In this document: in pieces, positions 55,035-64,000 of the stretch
How positions within the stretch are numbered: the first letter of the stretch is position 1
Layout: every line of letters begins with the position of its first letter
Origin: Viridothelium virens
Taxonomy: Eukaryota; Ascomycota; Dothideomycetes; Trypetheliales; Trypetheliaceae
Reading direction: 5' to 3'
Assembly: GCA_010094025.1 (NCBI GenBank)
Contig: ML991772.1
Coordinates: 1-64,000 of the forward strand
DNA length: 64,000 bases
Position numbers and translations under genes: made by a program
The notes under the pieces: model-generated
What the model was told of the DNA's origin: nothing
The model's input: only the letters and a program-made list of their open reading frames with translations
Database searches by the model: none

Positions 55035-56503
55035 TCAGTCCTCAGATTTTGAAACTTTCTTCTCCGCCTTCTTGTCCGTCTTCTTCCGCTTCTTTGGTGC
55101 TTCCTCACCATCCCCCTTCTTCTTGGCTTTCTTGCCTGATTCCGGGGATTCCTTTGCTGAATTGCTGCCAGTTTTCTCCACTTTCTGCTTTTTCATTTCA
55201 CCTGGCACTGAAACCGCCTCCTTTGAAGTGCCATCTGACTTGCCCCTTTCATCTTCACGCTTCGTCTTCTTCTTAGTCTTTTGCTGTGTTGCGTTACCGC
55301 CCTCACGCTTCCGCTTTTCCGGCTTTTTGAATTCTGGTGATTTGGGCTGGCGATCTCTGACCTGGGTCTGCATCGACTGGGAACTGTCTGTGCGATTTGG
55401 CTGCGCCTCGCCTTCCTCGACTTCTGAATCAGAAGATCCTATGGTGCAAGATGTACCGGCGACGGCCGAAGGCATGTAGCCCATCTTCAATCCTTTTCTT
55501 TGTTTTGGGGGAGGCTTAGACCGCGGAAGACGCATACAAGAGGCTGCACCAGTGCCTTTGAGTTCCATCTTCGGTGTGAATGAAGTATCTGCAACTTCGA
55601 GGAGCTGATGAATATGTACAGTCTCTGCCATACTGCTCTGGACTAGCCTCATACGTAAATAAACTCTCATATAAAGAAGGATCAAGCTTGGCTTACCTGC
55701 TTTCAGACTATCGCCTCGTTCACTAGGCACGAGAAGTCTCACGTCTTTAAATTCGGGCTCATTGCTAAGTCTTACCCCGTAGGATGTTCCTTTATGGTTC
55801 AGGACAGGCTGTCCGTTCATGGCTTTGTCAAAGGCAATCTCATGAATAGCACTCATTGGCACCTTCGCAGGCGCCGTGATATGCCATAATTGCTTTCCCT
55901 GCAGGTTGGAAGGGCTTAGGGGCCTCAGCGAAGGAGTAGATGATATCTTTGGTGGCTTTACAGGTTCAAATCCCTTTGGAGGCTGGAATCTTGGGGCTCG
56001 ATTAGACGTGCTCTCCTGATCCTGATGTGGTACTTTTCTCCTAATAAGAAACTTGAGTATTTGTAAACAAAAAGATTGGTAGATATTGGTGAAACGAACT
56101 TGACGCCTTGCTGCGACTTGTTGCGATCATCATTCTGGCTTCCAGCTTCCTTCTGATGGTTACTTTGCCGGGACTGCTGATCTGCTGCGGGTTGACTTGG
56201 CACGATCTGGTCATCTTCTCCTTTGGCGGAGCTACTCCCTTCACTATCGTCCTTTGCCGAAGGAGGAGTAGGGTCGGTGACTTCATTCTTCTGGGTTTTC
56301 TGGCTTTGAGCCCCTTCGTCTCCGGCATTTTCGTGGGGGTTTGCATTGGCAGCCTCGGAGTTATCGTCACTGTCGGAAATTATCTCTTTGCTTAACGGCT
56401 CCGTCTTTTGTGCTGTTTCCGACGACTCGTAAAGCTTTCTGCGAGCCTTCTTAGGCTTTGCCTTAGCTGAGGGGCTAACATCCTCATTGGAGTCTTTTGC
56501 CAT
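55035..56503 (-). CDS. rpa34: DNA-directed RNA polymerase I subunit RPA34
   Basis: Three exons (56503-56100, 56040-55697, 55642-55035) give 451 residues. RPA34 (RPA34.5) pairs with RPA49 on RNA polymerase I and helps rRNA elongation in the nucleolus. The N-terminal 135 residues are acidic and disordered. The core is recognisable: APRFQPPKGFEPVKPPK, NLQGKQLWHITAPAKVPMSA and LNHKGTSYGVRLSNEP. A Lys/Glu-rich tail of about 130 residues closes the protein, as is usual for RPA34 and suits a nucleolar protein. The first intron uses the donor GTTCGT at 56099 (59 nt). Its position was chosen because it restores the core frame; the alternative donor GTCGCA a few codons upstream is poorer. Identification rests on the HITAP motif block and the overall layout. 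Confidence 0.82.
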
Positions 56504-56740
56504 ATTGCCGAAGTCTAGATATTCGTTTTTGAGACCTCTTCATGTTCCTGATCCTGGAAATTGCGTCAGACGCGGCGAGATTCGGTACTAAAAAAAAGTT
56601 CCGGGCGGTGGCAGAAAAACTACATCGTACTTTACCTAAACTTTTACCACCAAAGCTCCCATCTTTGCGGAGTACCTCTACAATCGTCCCATGGCCCGAT
56701 CTCGAGCACATTACCACTTGAGGGAGATTGATTTGCGGAG
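56504..56740. promoter_or_regulatory. 237-bp bidirectional promoter of RPA34 and GRC3
   Basis: Two divergent start codons, 56503 (minus) and 56741 (plus), leave only 237 bp for both promoters. Both products act in rRNA production, so co-regulation is likely. I see no clear RRPE or PAC element by eye. Confidence 0.5.
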
Positions 56741-59000
56741 ATGGTACCGAAGAGGGAGGCGGAGGAGCCTTTGAATCGAAGCCATGTTCGTATTACACCT
56801 CGGCCTATCCAAGACGGGAAATTTACACCGCATCTATCTAGAGCGCATTTGCCGTTGCACGCTCGAAGAGAGAGCGGCTCACTAGCATCCCGGTCGAGAC
56901 CTTGAGTCCAAAGCCCTTAACTGCTTCTTACGACGAAAATGAAGACTTTCAGGCTTTCAATGTTCCTCGCCATGGAGAGCCTGATCGCAATACCCCAAGT
57001 GAATCTGAGATAGAGGTAGAAGCCGGGGCACAGCCCACTACACCTTTATCTCTATCTACTTGGCACCCGGACCTTCGCAATATTGTCAATTCTGGTGATG
57101 ATGCTGAGCTGTCCATGTGCAAAGGGGACACAATCGCGATACTAGGCCAATATGGCTTACAAGTGAAATTAGGTACAGTTGAAGTGTATGGTGCCGTTCT
57201 GAAACAAAGCGCGAGCACCTATGTTGTCTCTGCTCCAACGACACATGCACTTCCCTGTATCTTGTGCTCTAGTAGCATGGCCAGGATTTTGGTGAAATCT
57301 CGTCCACAACAGCTACGCAAGCTGGGGACATTATCACCATTATTTCATCGTATATGGAACCATGGCGGGTTCAAAACGGAAACAGCGGAAATAGGTGGTC
57401 CCTATAGTAGTTTCTGCTTTGTACGTTACCGGCGTTTTACCTTTTCTCAACTGGAGCTTACCTTCCGCAGATACCGTCTACGACCAGTGATCCGTTGAAA
57501 AGGAGCATATTCCCATTACTTAGCAATCAGCCGCGAGACGAGGCTATTGACAAACTATGCAGCATGGGAAATGGGCGCGTGCCTACCATACTGATTTGTG
57601 GTTCTCAAGCGACTGGAAAATCAACCCTTGGTCGTCTAGTATCAAATCGTCTGGTCACTACGGAAATGAACTTCTCCAGACTCACCCCACACAGAACCAC
57701 GTTCTTACTTGATTTAGATCCCGGCCAAGCAGAATTTTCACCTCCAGGTCAAATATCTCTTACCCAAATTCGAAGACCTTTGCTGGGCCCATCTTTCACG
57801 CATCCTTGTACTGGTACAAATTCGTCAGCACGTCTGATACGTGCGCATGCTTTAGCCGCCTTGTCGCCGAAGGTGAATCCTGTACACTTCCTAGACGCTG
57901 CCAGTCAACTCATGCACGAATATCATTGCGCTCTTGGACAGTATCCTGGCACGCCGCTGGTAATTAATTGTCCCGGTTGGATCACAGGTTCCGGTCTGGA
58001 GATTCTCATGCAATTCATCCGGAAATGGTCGCCCTCAGATATTGTCTACCTGTCCAATGGCAATCGTGACGACTCTCAGATCCGAGCTGCATTGGAACAA
58101 GCAGCCGGTAACAGTTTAACTCATTTTCTGCGAGAGCCGATATACAAATCTCCTTCGAAGACTTCGGCGCAATTACGAGCGATGCAGACCATGTCCTACT
58201 TCCACAGCGATGGCATAGATGATACGGGTAACATCGAATGGAACGCGGTGCCTATCACGTCAACGAAGCCGTGGATGGTCTCCTATGGCGAAGAAGCTCC
58301 CGGTATTCGTGGTATCATGTTATATGGCGAGACTGTACCACCCGAATGTCTGAAGGTGATACTCGAAGGCTGCCTGGTCTCAATCGTGTCAGTAGAGGAC
58401 GAGTCCGTTTTTTCGAGTCTCCGATCCGTCCGTACTGGAGAGGCTGGTCTCGAGCCTGATGTGATCAATGATGACGCGCGATTCAATGTAGGTTCGAACA
58501 ACCATCTAGCCTATCGGAGCTCGAAATCTTCAGAAGATTCGCCATGGCCTCGGGTCAAACGTACACCTGATGAGGGTTTACCGTATATTTTGACCAGCCA
58601 CGAGGGCGAGAACATGCCGCTTGATCCATGGAAGTCTCAGACTCTTGGTCAGGCAATAGTCCAGGCTATCGACGTTCCTAATCAGACACTACACCTGATC
58701 ACCCCTCTTTCTGAAGTCACGATTCAGAACTTGCAGAGTAGCTTCGAGGCTGGAAAGTCGAGCATTGTGCTTGTGCGCGGACGATGGGATACTCCAGCCT
58801 GGGCCTATACAGAAGAACTGTGGCGTGCCAACTACCGCAGCTCAAGGGACCTTAACAAGTCTGTCTCTACAGATCGAGATGGGTCGGATGAGGGCGGATC
58901 TCCAGAGCTGGACGATTATGCCATAGCGAATGACGCAGGTGAGCAATGGGACGACCTGGAGATACCTTTTGTAGATTTTGAAGCGTCCGGGAACCAGTAG
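56741..59000 (+). CDS. grc3: Polynucleotide 5'-hydroxyl kinase GRC3
   Basis: Three exons (56741-56785, 56842-57420, 57471-59000) give 717 residues. GRC3 acts with the nuclease LAS1 in ITS2 pre-rRNA processing, phosphorylating the new 5' end, and in yeast also affects RNA polymerase I termination. A short basic first exon (MVPKREAEEPLNRSH) joins SAFAVARSKRE, the usual N-terminal SAFAAR-type motif. The beta-sandwich region carries AILGQYGLQVKLGTVEVYGA. The kinase P-loop is ICGSQATGKST at about residues 250-260, followed by a Walker B-like LLDLDPGQAEFSPPGQISL and NCPGWITGSGLEIL. The first intron uses donor GTTCGT, also used in RPA34 on the other side of the shared promoter. The C-terminal 60 residues are acidic. 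Confidence 0.93.
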
Positions 59001-61155
59001 TAGCAGAAGGGGTAGGAGGGGGGAGGGCGAGGCATCAAGCGCAAAACCTGGCGCAGGGACAGATGCATCAACATGATAAGTGAAATTAACACCGGAGAAT
59101 CAAGATCTTCAGGGAACTCCGAAGTCGTAGGAACTCGAGCTGGAGCGAGCGGGCTCGAAATCATCTAAGATACAGTACATTTGATGGTACAAGAAGATCT
59201 CAAAATCTTCCGTCCTGGTCTCATGCATTCGCGATCCAACAGGCTTTCTAATAAGCAATGTCCAAGCAGTCCTCCATCTGGTTGGCAGCATTCACAGTTG
59301 TTTTCGACAGAAATGCTGGAGCGTACATGTTGCAGATTGCAGCCATTTGCTAGAGAAGTAGCAAGTCATGCGCCTACGGACTCGGCATGACAATCAACGG
59401 TCGGCTTCTGAATGCACACGAGGTTTATCGACAACCTGCACGAAGAGTAGGCCCATCATAGACTGTGACTGCTTGACCAGGTAGGCAGTGGTGCAGGTCA
59501 AGGACTGACGACGCCGATGAAGGAGACAAGAATCGTCCTGGGAACACAATATAGAGCGGAGACACTAGGAAGCCTGGACAGTAGAATATTGAAGGGGAGA
59601 TATCTACACTTAGTTTCCAATGCTAGTTTTATCACTAGAACAAGATAATCACAGTAAGATCTTGGATAGCTGAGTGTGTGTATTCCGTGAAACAACATCA
59701 CAAGAAGAGATGAAAGGAGCAAATATATATTGATACAATCAGATATGAAGGACTCATTAGGCAGCGTGACCGAGTGGTTAAGGTGACAGACTTGAATTTC
59801 TCATTCTATGATATCTGTTGTGTTCGCACGCGTCGGTTCAAATCCGGCCGCTGTCGACGTTAATCGTTTTCTATTTTTTTTATTTTATTTTTGACCTGAT
59901 TGAATTTACGTATTTCGACGCTAAGATGGCGTAATGTGGGAGATTGTATAACATAGGGTCTTTGGGAACGAGTTAGCTATTGAGAATTGGGCGGTTGAAG
60001 CTGGCCGGTATTATGAACTCCACATTTTCAGGGGCCAGTGAACTGAAATCGAACAACTTACCGTTCGACAAATATACACAAATATACGGCCAAATTTAAA
60101 AAAGATCTATATACCAATAAGTGGGATTCTATAGCAGACATAAAGATCGGCAGGATCATAAGGAAATTCTGGGTACCCTTGAACTCTCCAATATCCTTTA
60201 GCCTTGCAGTAATGGATACCAGGCCTTCAAGAACAAGGTAAGAAATGCTCCACCATCTTTTTTCGAATTCTGAATATTGGTTGTCATAAGGGTGCAATGA
60301 TGGGTGTATTTTCGAGGCTACAACACAATGCAATGTAGGAGACACTAGATAAATACGGGGCTATTCACTATCGTATGCATTGTATTTCTTCCTTTAGATG
60401 GTTGGGTCAGTCGATGTGCGTATGGCTTTCCCAAACTTTTAATCTCCGGGTCTTTTGGAAACATGATATCAGTATATAATGGAAGAGGCACTAACCCAAC
60501 ACTCATCGTCGACCAATCAGAAGATCAGCGTCTTCATCCAAAGCTGAGCTCTATGCACCGACTTAAAACAGATGTATAGTGATTAAAAAGAAGACGAAAA
60601 AGAGGGAATGATATGAAAACGGAATAGTGGAAGGGATGGTAAATTGTGTCGTCTATCCTTTTGTTCCCAACATAGTAGAAGTTTTGTGCTTACATTCTTA
60701 TGGGAACAAGAAAGCTTGCTAAGAAAAGACAGGGGGAAAAAAGTAAAAAGAAAAAAAGCAAGCGGGGGGCACTCTTCTTCGCACCTCCGAATTAGTAGGA
60801 AACTGATATGTCCACATATCGTGGATGGCTAGAATTATTAAAAAAAAACCATTTCTGAACTTGAATTAGTTCTTTAGGTGATGGCCTCGGACATAGCTTT
60901 CGAGAAGATAGAGTACTTGTCCTGCCCAGACGTCGAGCGTTGAGGGATACTCGTAAATACAACATTCAGGTCAAGATTAACCTTGCCTTAAAAACGTTGC
61001 TAAGCAACAAAGATCCCGTGTTAGTTGATTTAGCACGAGAACCGCGTAAGTCATCTTGTATTTACGCCAATTGATACCACTCTATTGATACTGACGTAGG
61101 GATCCGTGTTGCCTTCAAATGTGATCCCAATGCAGTGAGAGAAACAAAGTTCTGA
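59001..61155. other. Gene-free stretch around a tRNA gene
   Basis: Apart from the tRNA at 59760-59856 I see no gene. Purine/A-rich runs occur around 60580-60760 and 60838-60850. A minus-strand frame at 60345-60058 stays open for 95 codons but has no family signature. Confidence 0.4.
59760..59856 (+). tRNA. tRNA-Ser (anticodon UGA) with a 16-nt intron
   Basis: The acceptor stem GGCAGCG pairs with CGCTGTC (59849-59855, one G-U) with discriminator G, as in serine tRNAs. The D arm is ACC...GGT with loop GAGTGGTTAA (A box). The anticodon arm ACAGA / TCTGT encloses CTTGAA, a 16-nt intron TTTCTCATTCTATGAT placed one base 3' of the anticodon TGA, then A. A long variable arm (TGTG-TTCG-CACG), typical of class II tRNAs, precedes the T arm GTCGG-TTCAAAT-CCGGC (B box). 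T-runs at 59867-59870 and from 59874 form the polymerase III terminator. Confidence 0.9.
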
Positions 61156-63277
61156 TCAGTCATCCTCAATAATGAGAACCTCCATTTCCTTGGCCAATCC
61201 ATCGAATTTCGTCTCTGTACTCTTATCGATTTTTCCATCTCCATCAGTGCGAGCAGCCTTCGATTCTCTGTACATCCTCCCGATGATCTCCATGATCTCG
61301 CCGTGTTTAATGGCGGGGTTCTTTTGCTTCACGTCTTTGAACACTTTTTTGACAAACTCCTGATATTCGCTTGGACCCTTCGTACCCCTCGGAACAGGCT
61401 TGATCTGAATTAGCTTCGCTCTACAGGATCCGCACGCGTGACGCGAGATATCGATAGATTTCGAATGCCGCTTATATTCATTGCCGCATGATGTGCATGC
61501 CCAGACATACTTGTAGTCGATGACGTAGGAATGCTTGGTAGTGACTTCGATATTGCGGTGCGCGAAGGCAAGAGTGCATTTGCGGGCCCTGTTTGATTAG
61601 TGGAACAGCCTCTTGGCTCGCTTGATGCTCACTTACCAGGCTTTGAACTCTTTGCCATGAGGGTTGTCGCGGATACCGCTGATCATGAAGCAGGCGAGAT
61701 GACAATATTCATGTGCAATCACATTTATTAAACGTTCTAATGGTGTCAATATGGCAGTGAACATGTTTATGGTGGAGATCAAAAGTAGACTGACCTTCGC
61801 AATCAATTACTTTTTCCGCCAATTCAATTCTAGCTTCATGCCGAAATTTGATCTCTTCTTTCTCTTCTCTGATGATAGGGTCTTTTCGTCGGCCTTCCCT
61901 CTTCCAATGTGCTCTGCCAGCTGTCGAGTTTAGTTTCCTATTCCACTCCAACCTGACTCCAGATCCATCATTCGCCATCTGTCCAATCTTTCCATCGGTA
62001 ATCTTGTCATCCAGCTCTTTCAGAAACTTGCTAGCTATACCGTGTTTCTCGGACTCAAACGTCTTTCGGTCTCCCGCGGCTCGCTTTTCGACATCTGTCT
62101 TCTTCGGACTTCTGATTCGATTCTTCTTAGGTGAAGACGTCGGTAGATTTAGATAACTTTCATCACCATCATCCGCCGATATCTCACGCAAGGTATCAAA
62201 GAAGCGAGACTTAGAGGGCGAATGGAGGATTTTACGCGGCGAATGCTGCTCGGTCCATTCATTGACCATCTCCTGGTCCCAGAACGAGTCGAGACTGGGC
62301 CTATGGGGAGGCGCTGACATATGGGCCTGTCTCTTGCTTGGAGAGGTTAGAGGATTCTTCGCAGGACTGCATAATGGTGGCGTGCATGGTCTTTGACATG
62401 GCGGGGTTGAAGGGCGATGAGATTTTTGTGTCTTCCGAGGAGAAGGTGCATGCGGCGGTGAGCTACGAATGAGTCAATATTTCCACCTGTTGAACTTTTG
62501 ACGAGGGTTTTACAATTTTAGGAACGCGTCAATATTCACATCTGCAGCGGTTTCAGAGTGGATCTCGGAAGAGTCCAGACGTGGAGTACGTTTGGTTTTG
62601 TTCTGTCCCCTCGGAGGAGGCGAGGTATCTTCTAACGGGTGGCTCTGTTTCCGAATTGCAATGGAATGAGCTTCTTGGCAATTCCGCGACACTATTGGCT
62701 CTCTCTGCCGTACAATTTTCCTGACCGGTACCGGCGAACCGAAGACATCGTCACTGTTTTCGATGATTCCGGTTTTCCATTCATCATCTGAGTAAGTACT
62801 TGACTCATTGATAAAGTCTTCATCAGTTCCCTGGACGCTTGTGGGTGAGAGTTGCGGATCATTGTAGCTAATATTCTTCTTGGCCGATCGGCTGGGTGTC
62901 ATTCTCGCAGCAGAAGGAAAGCAATTCCTTCGCGACTTCAGTTCTGTAGCTTTGACTTGTGGAACCTTGAGTGGCGCATGGTGAATGAGAGGTTGAGAAA
63001 GTCCCGATTGAGCTTTGCACTCTAAACGATCTATCCTCGTGACAAGATCTCTTAAATCGTTTTCACGCCCTGCTGGAAACGAGTCTCGATAGTAATCTCT
63101 CTGCATCAAACCCGAACATTCATCACCCTTTGAGGGCTTCCGATTTTTTGCTCTGCTGGCGCAAGTCTTCGTACGCGTAGGTGGTTGGGATTGTGGCCAT
63201 GCCTTTTGAGCATGTTGATTGATAATGTCTTGTAGATCCGGTAGCTCCTCATCACTCTCTTCGTGCAGTCTTGCCAT
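61156..63277 (-). CDS. SprT-like zinc metalloprotease with HMG-box-like C-terminus (GCNA/SPRTN-related)
   Basis: Four exons (63277-62514, 62462-61795, 61736-61637, 61588-61156) join in phase to 654 residues. The first 380 residues are disordered and rich in Ser, Pro and charged residues. The SprT-like domain follows: ARIELAEKVIDCEERL, then the metal-binding helix VIAHEYCHLACF (HExxH at 486-490) and NPHGKEFKAWARKC, then a zinc ribbon of CTSCGNEYKRHS and CGSC. The C-terminus, from RGTKGPSEYQEFVKKVF to IIGRMYRESK, has the helix pattern of an HMG box. SprT-type proteases digest DNA-protein crosslinks; the arrangement with a long disordered N-terminus and an HMG-like end is close to animal GCNA and its fungal relatives. 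A nuclear role in genome maintenance is inferred. The first exon alone would stop at 62510 as an apparently separate short gene; in-phase splicing argues for one gene. Confidence 0.87.
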
Positions 63278-63798
63278 TGTCCTGTTAGCAATCTTTTGAG
63301 CTTAAAAAATAATTGAAGTAGTAGAAAGCGAGTTGCGTCCAAGCAGTGCCATATTCCACGTGGGGTGGTTGACCGTGGTGCTGCGCGAGTGGTTGCCATA
63401 GCAACGTCGGAGTACTGAGTGAAGCTCCGAAACGGAGTATGTAACCGACCACCACTCCCAACACTGGTATTTTACCTAAGGTCTTGTAAATGGTAATGTG
63501 GTAAAGGCATCATATGCAGAGCTCTACGAGCAAATCGGCAAGCAGCGTTGATGTCTTAGAATAACCAGAAGTACGGCAGTACCCCGTGTGCCTTTCGAAC
63601 TCAATCGATCATATTGTCGAGGCTGCGGCTCCAACCGCCGAAACCTTCTTGCTTGTATTGAATACATCACGTCTTCATCAGCTAAATCAATTGATATAAG
63701 TTTCGCTGGAGTTGTCGGTATGACCGATGTCGCAGTCGTCAGACACAGTTAAGTAGTTCTCATGTCTGCTGCTTGTGACTGGACCGAAGACTGAGATC
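63278..63798. other. Gene-free stretch
   Basis: Presumed promoter of the SprT-like gene; nothing else is supported. Confidence 0.35.
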
Positions 63799-63993
63799 AT
63801 GGAACGACTTCCCACGGTCAAATCCTCCAACCAAGACAGTGAACAGATGAGAGCGAGGGCAATAGATCGAGCTAAGGTAAAAGAAGGGGCGACGGGTTAC
63901 CAGCTTCGTCCATCTTCCTCAGAAGTTGTTGTACCCAAGTTCGACCCCAACCCTTGGGGAGGCTATGCAACACCACGGAATGCTCCAAACTAA
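63799..63993 (+). CDS. Small hypothetical protein
   Basis: From ATG 63799 a 64-residue frame reads charged, helix-prone sequence (SEQMRARAIDRAKVKEGATG) and ends with a Pro/Gly-rich segment (FDPNPWGGYATPRNAPN) before a stop at the window edge. The ordered transition and the use of Trp/Gly/Pro near the end look protein-like, but I do not recognise a family and an upstream exon or chance frame is possible. Confidence 0.3.
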   Translation: MERLPTVKSSNQDSEQMRARAIDRAKVKEGATGYQLRPSSSEVVVPKFDPNPWGGYATPRNAPN

Positions 63994-64000
63994 TACCGAG

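Noticed and set aside
55960-55980. tRNA B-box-like GGTTCAAATCC on the plus strand
   Set aside because: It lies in the RPA34 coding exon (KGFEPV on the minus strand) and has no A box or cloverleaf.
1-64000. CRISPR arrays, bacterial operons, riboswitches
   Set aside because: No spaced direct repeats or bacterial gene organisation; the window is fungal nuclear DNA.

Overview
The window is nuclear DNA of a filamentous ascomycete (Pezizomycotina). The evidence is short introns (about 45-85 bp) with GTRNGT-type donors and CTAAC/CTAAT-type branch sites, a fungal cell-wall gene set (FKS1 glucan synthase, GH72 glucanosyltransferase with an X8 module, a WSC-domain surface protein, a BCK1-type MAPKKK) and a cofactor-independent phosphoglycerate mutase. 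A leotiomycete-like fungus is my guess; the class cannot be fixed by eye.

The left third (1-17 kb) is accessory in character. It is gene-poor and holds decayed or unrecognised frames, two small inverted-repeat elements with TA flanks (4723-4903 and 11364-11605), a 19-bp minisatellite (14780-14893), and intron-free metabolic genes: a FAD monooxygenase, a RidA-family protein and a pyridine-nucleotide flavoprotein. An F-box protein and an extended SDR follow.

From 17.7 kb onward the genes are conserved and mostly intron-bearing: HRD1 ubiquitin ligase (ER quality control), a secreted GH32 fructosidase, pyruvate decarboxylase, the BCK1 MAPKKK, Mediator subunit 9, iPGM, a CaM kinase, a WSC-domain protein, a GH72 GEL/GAS enzyme, FKS1, LCB1 (sphingolipid synthesis), RPA34 and GRC3 divergently paired (both serve rRNA production), an intron-containing tRNA-Ser, and a SprT/GCNA-like protease.

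The functional theme is the cell surface. BCK1 (signalling), the WSC protein, GEL and FKS1 (beta-1,3-glucan synthesis and remodelling) lie within about 26 kb, and GEL and FKS1 are divergent neighbours. The most useful anomalies are: a lone in-frame TAA inside the WSC gene with recognisable coding and a further spliced exon beyond it; a stop-free 54-nt intron in GEL; a 6-codon uORF whose stop overlaps the BCK1 start; and a flavoprotein that keeps the redox cysteines of the lipoamide dehydrogenase fold but lacks its catalytic His. I found no wholly new multi-gene system. Exon boundaries were worked out by hand from phase and family consensus.
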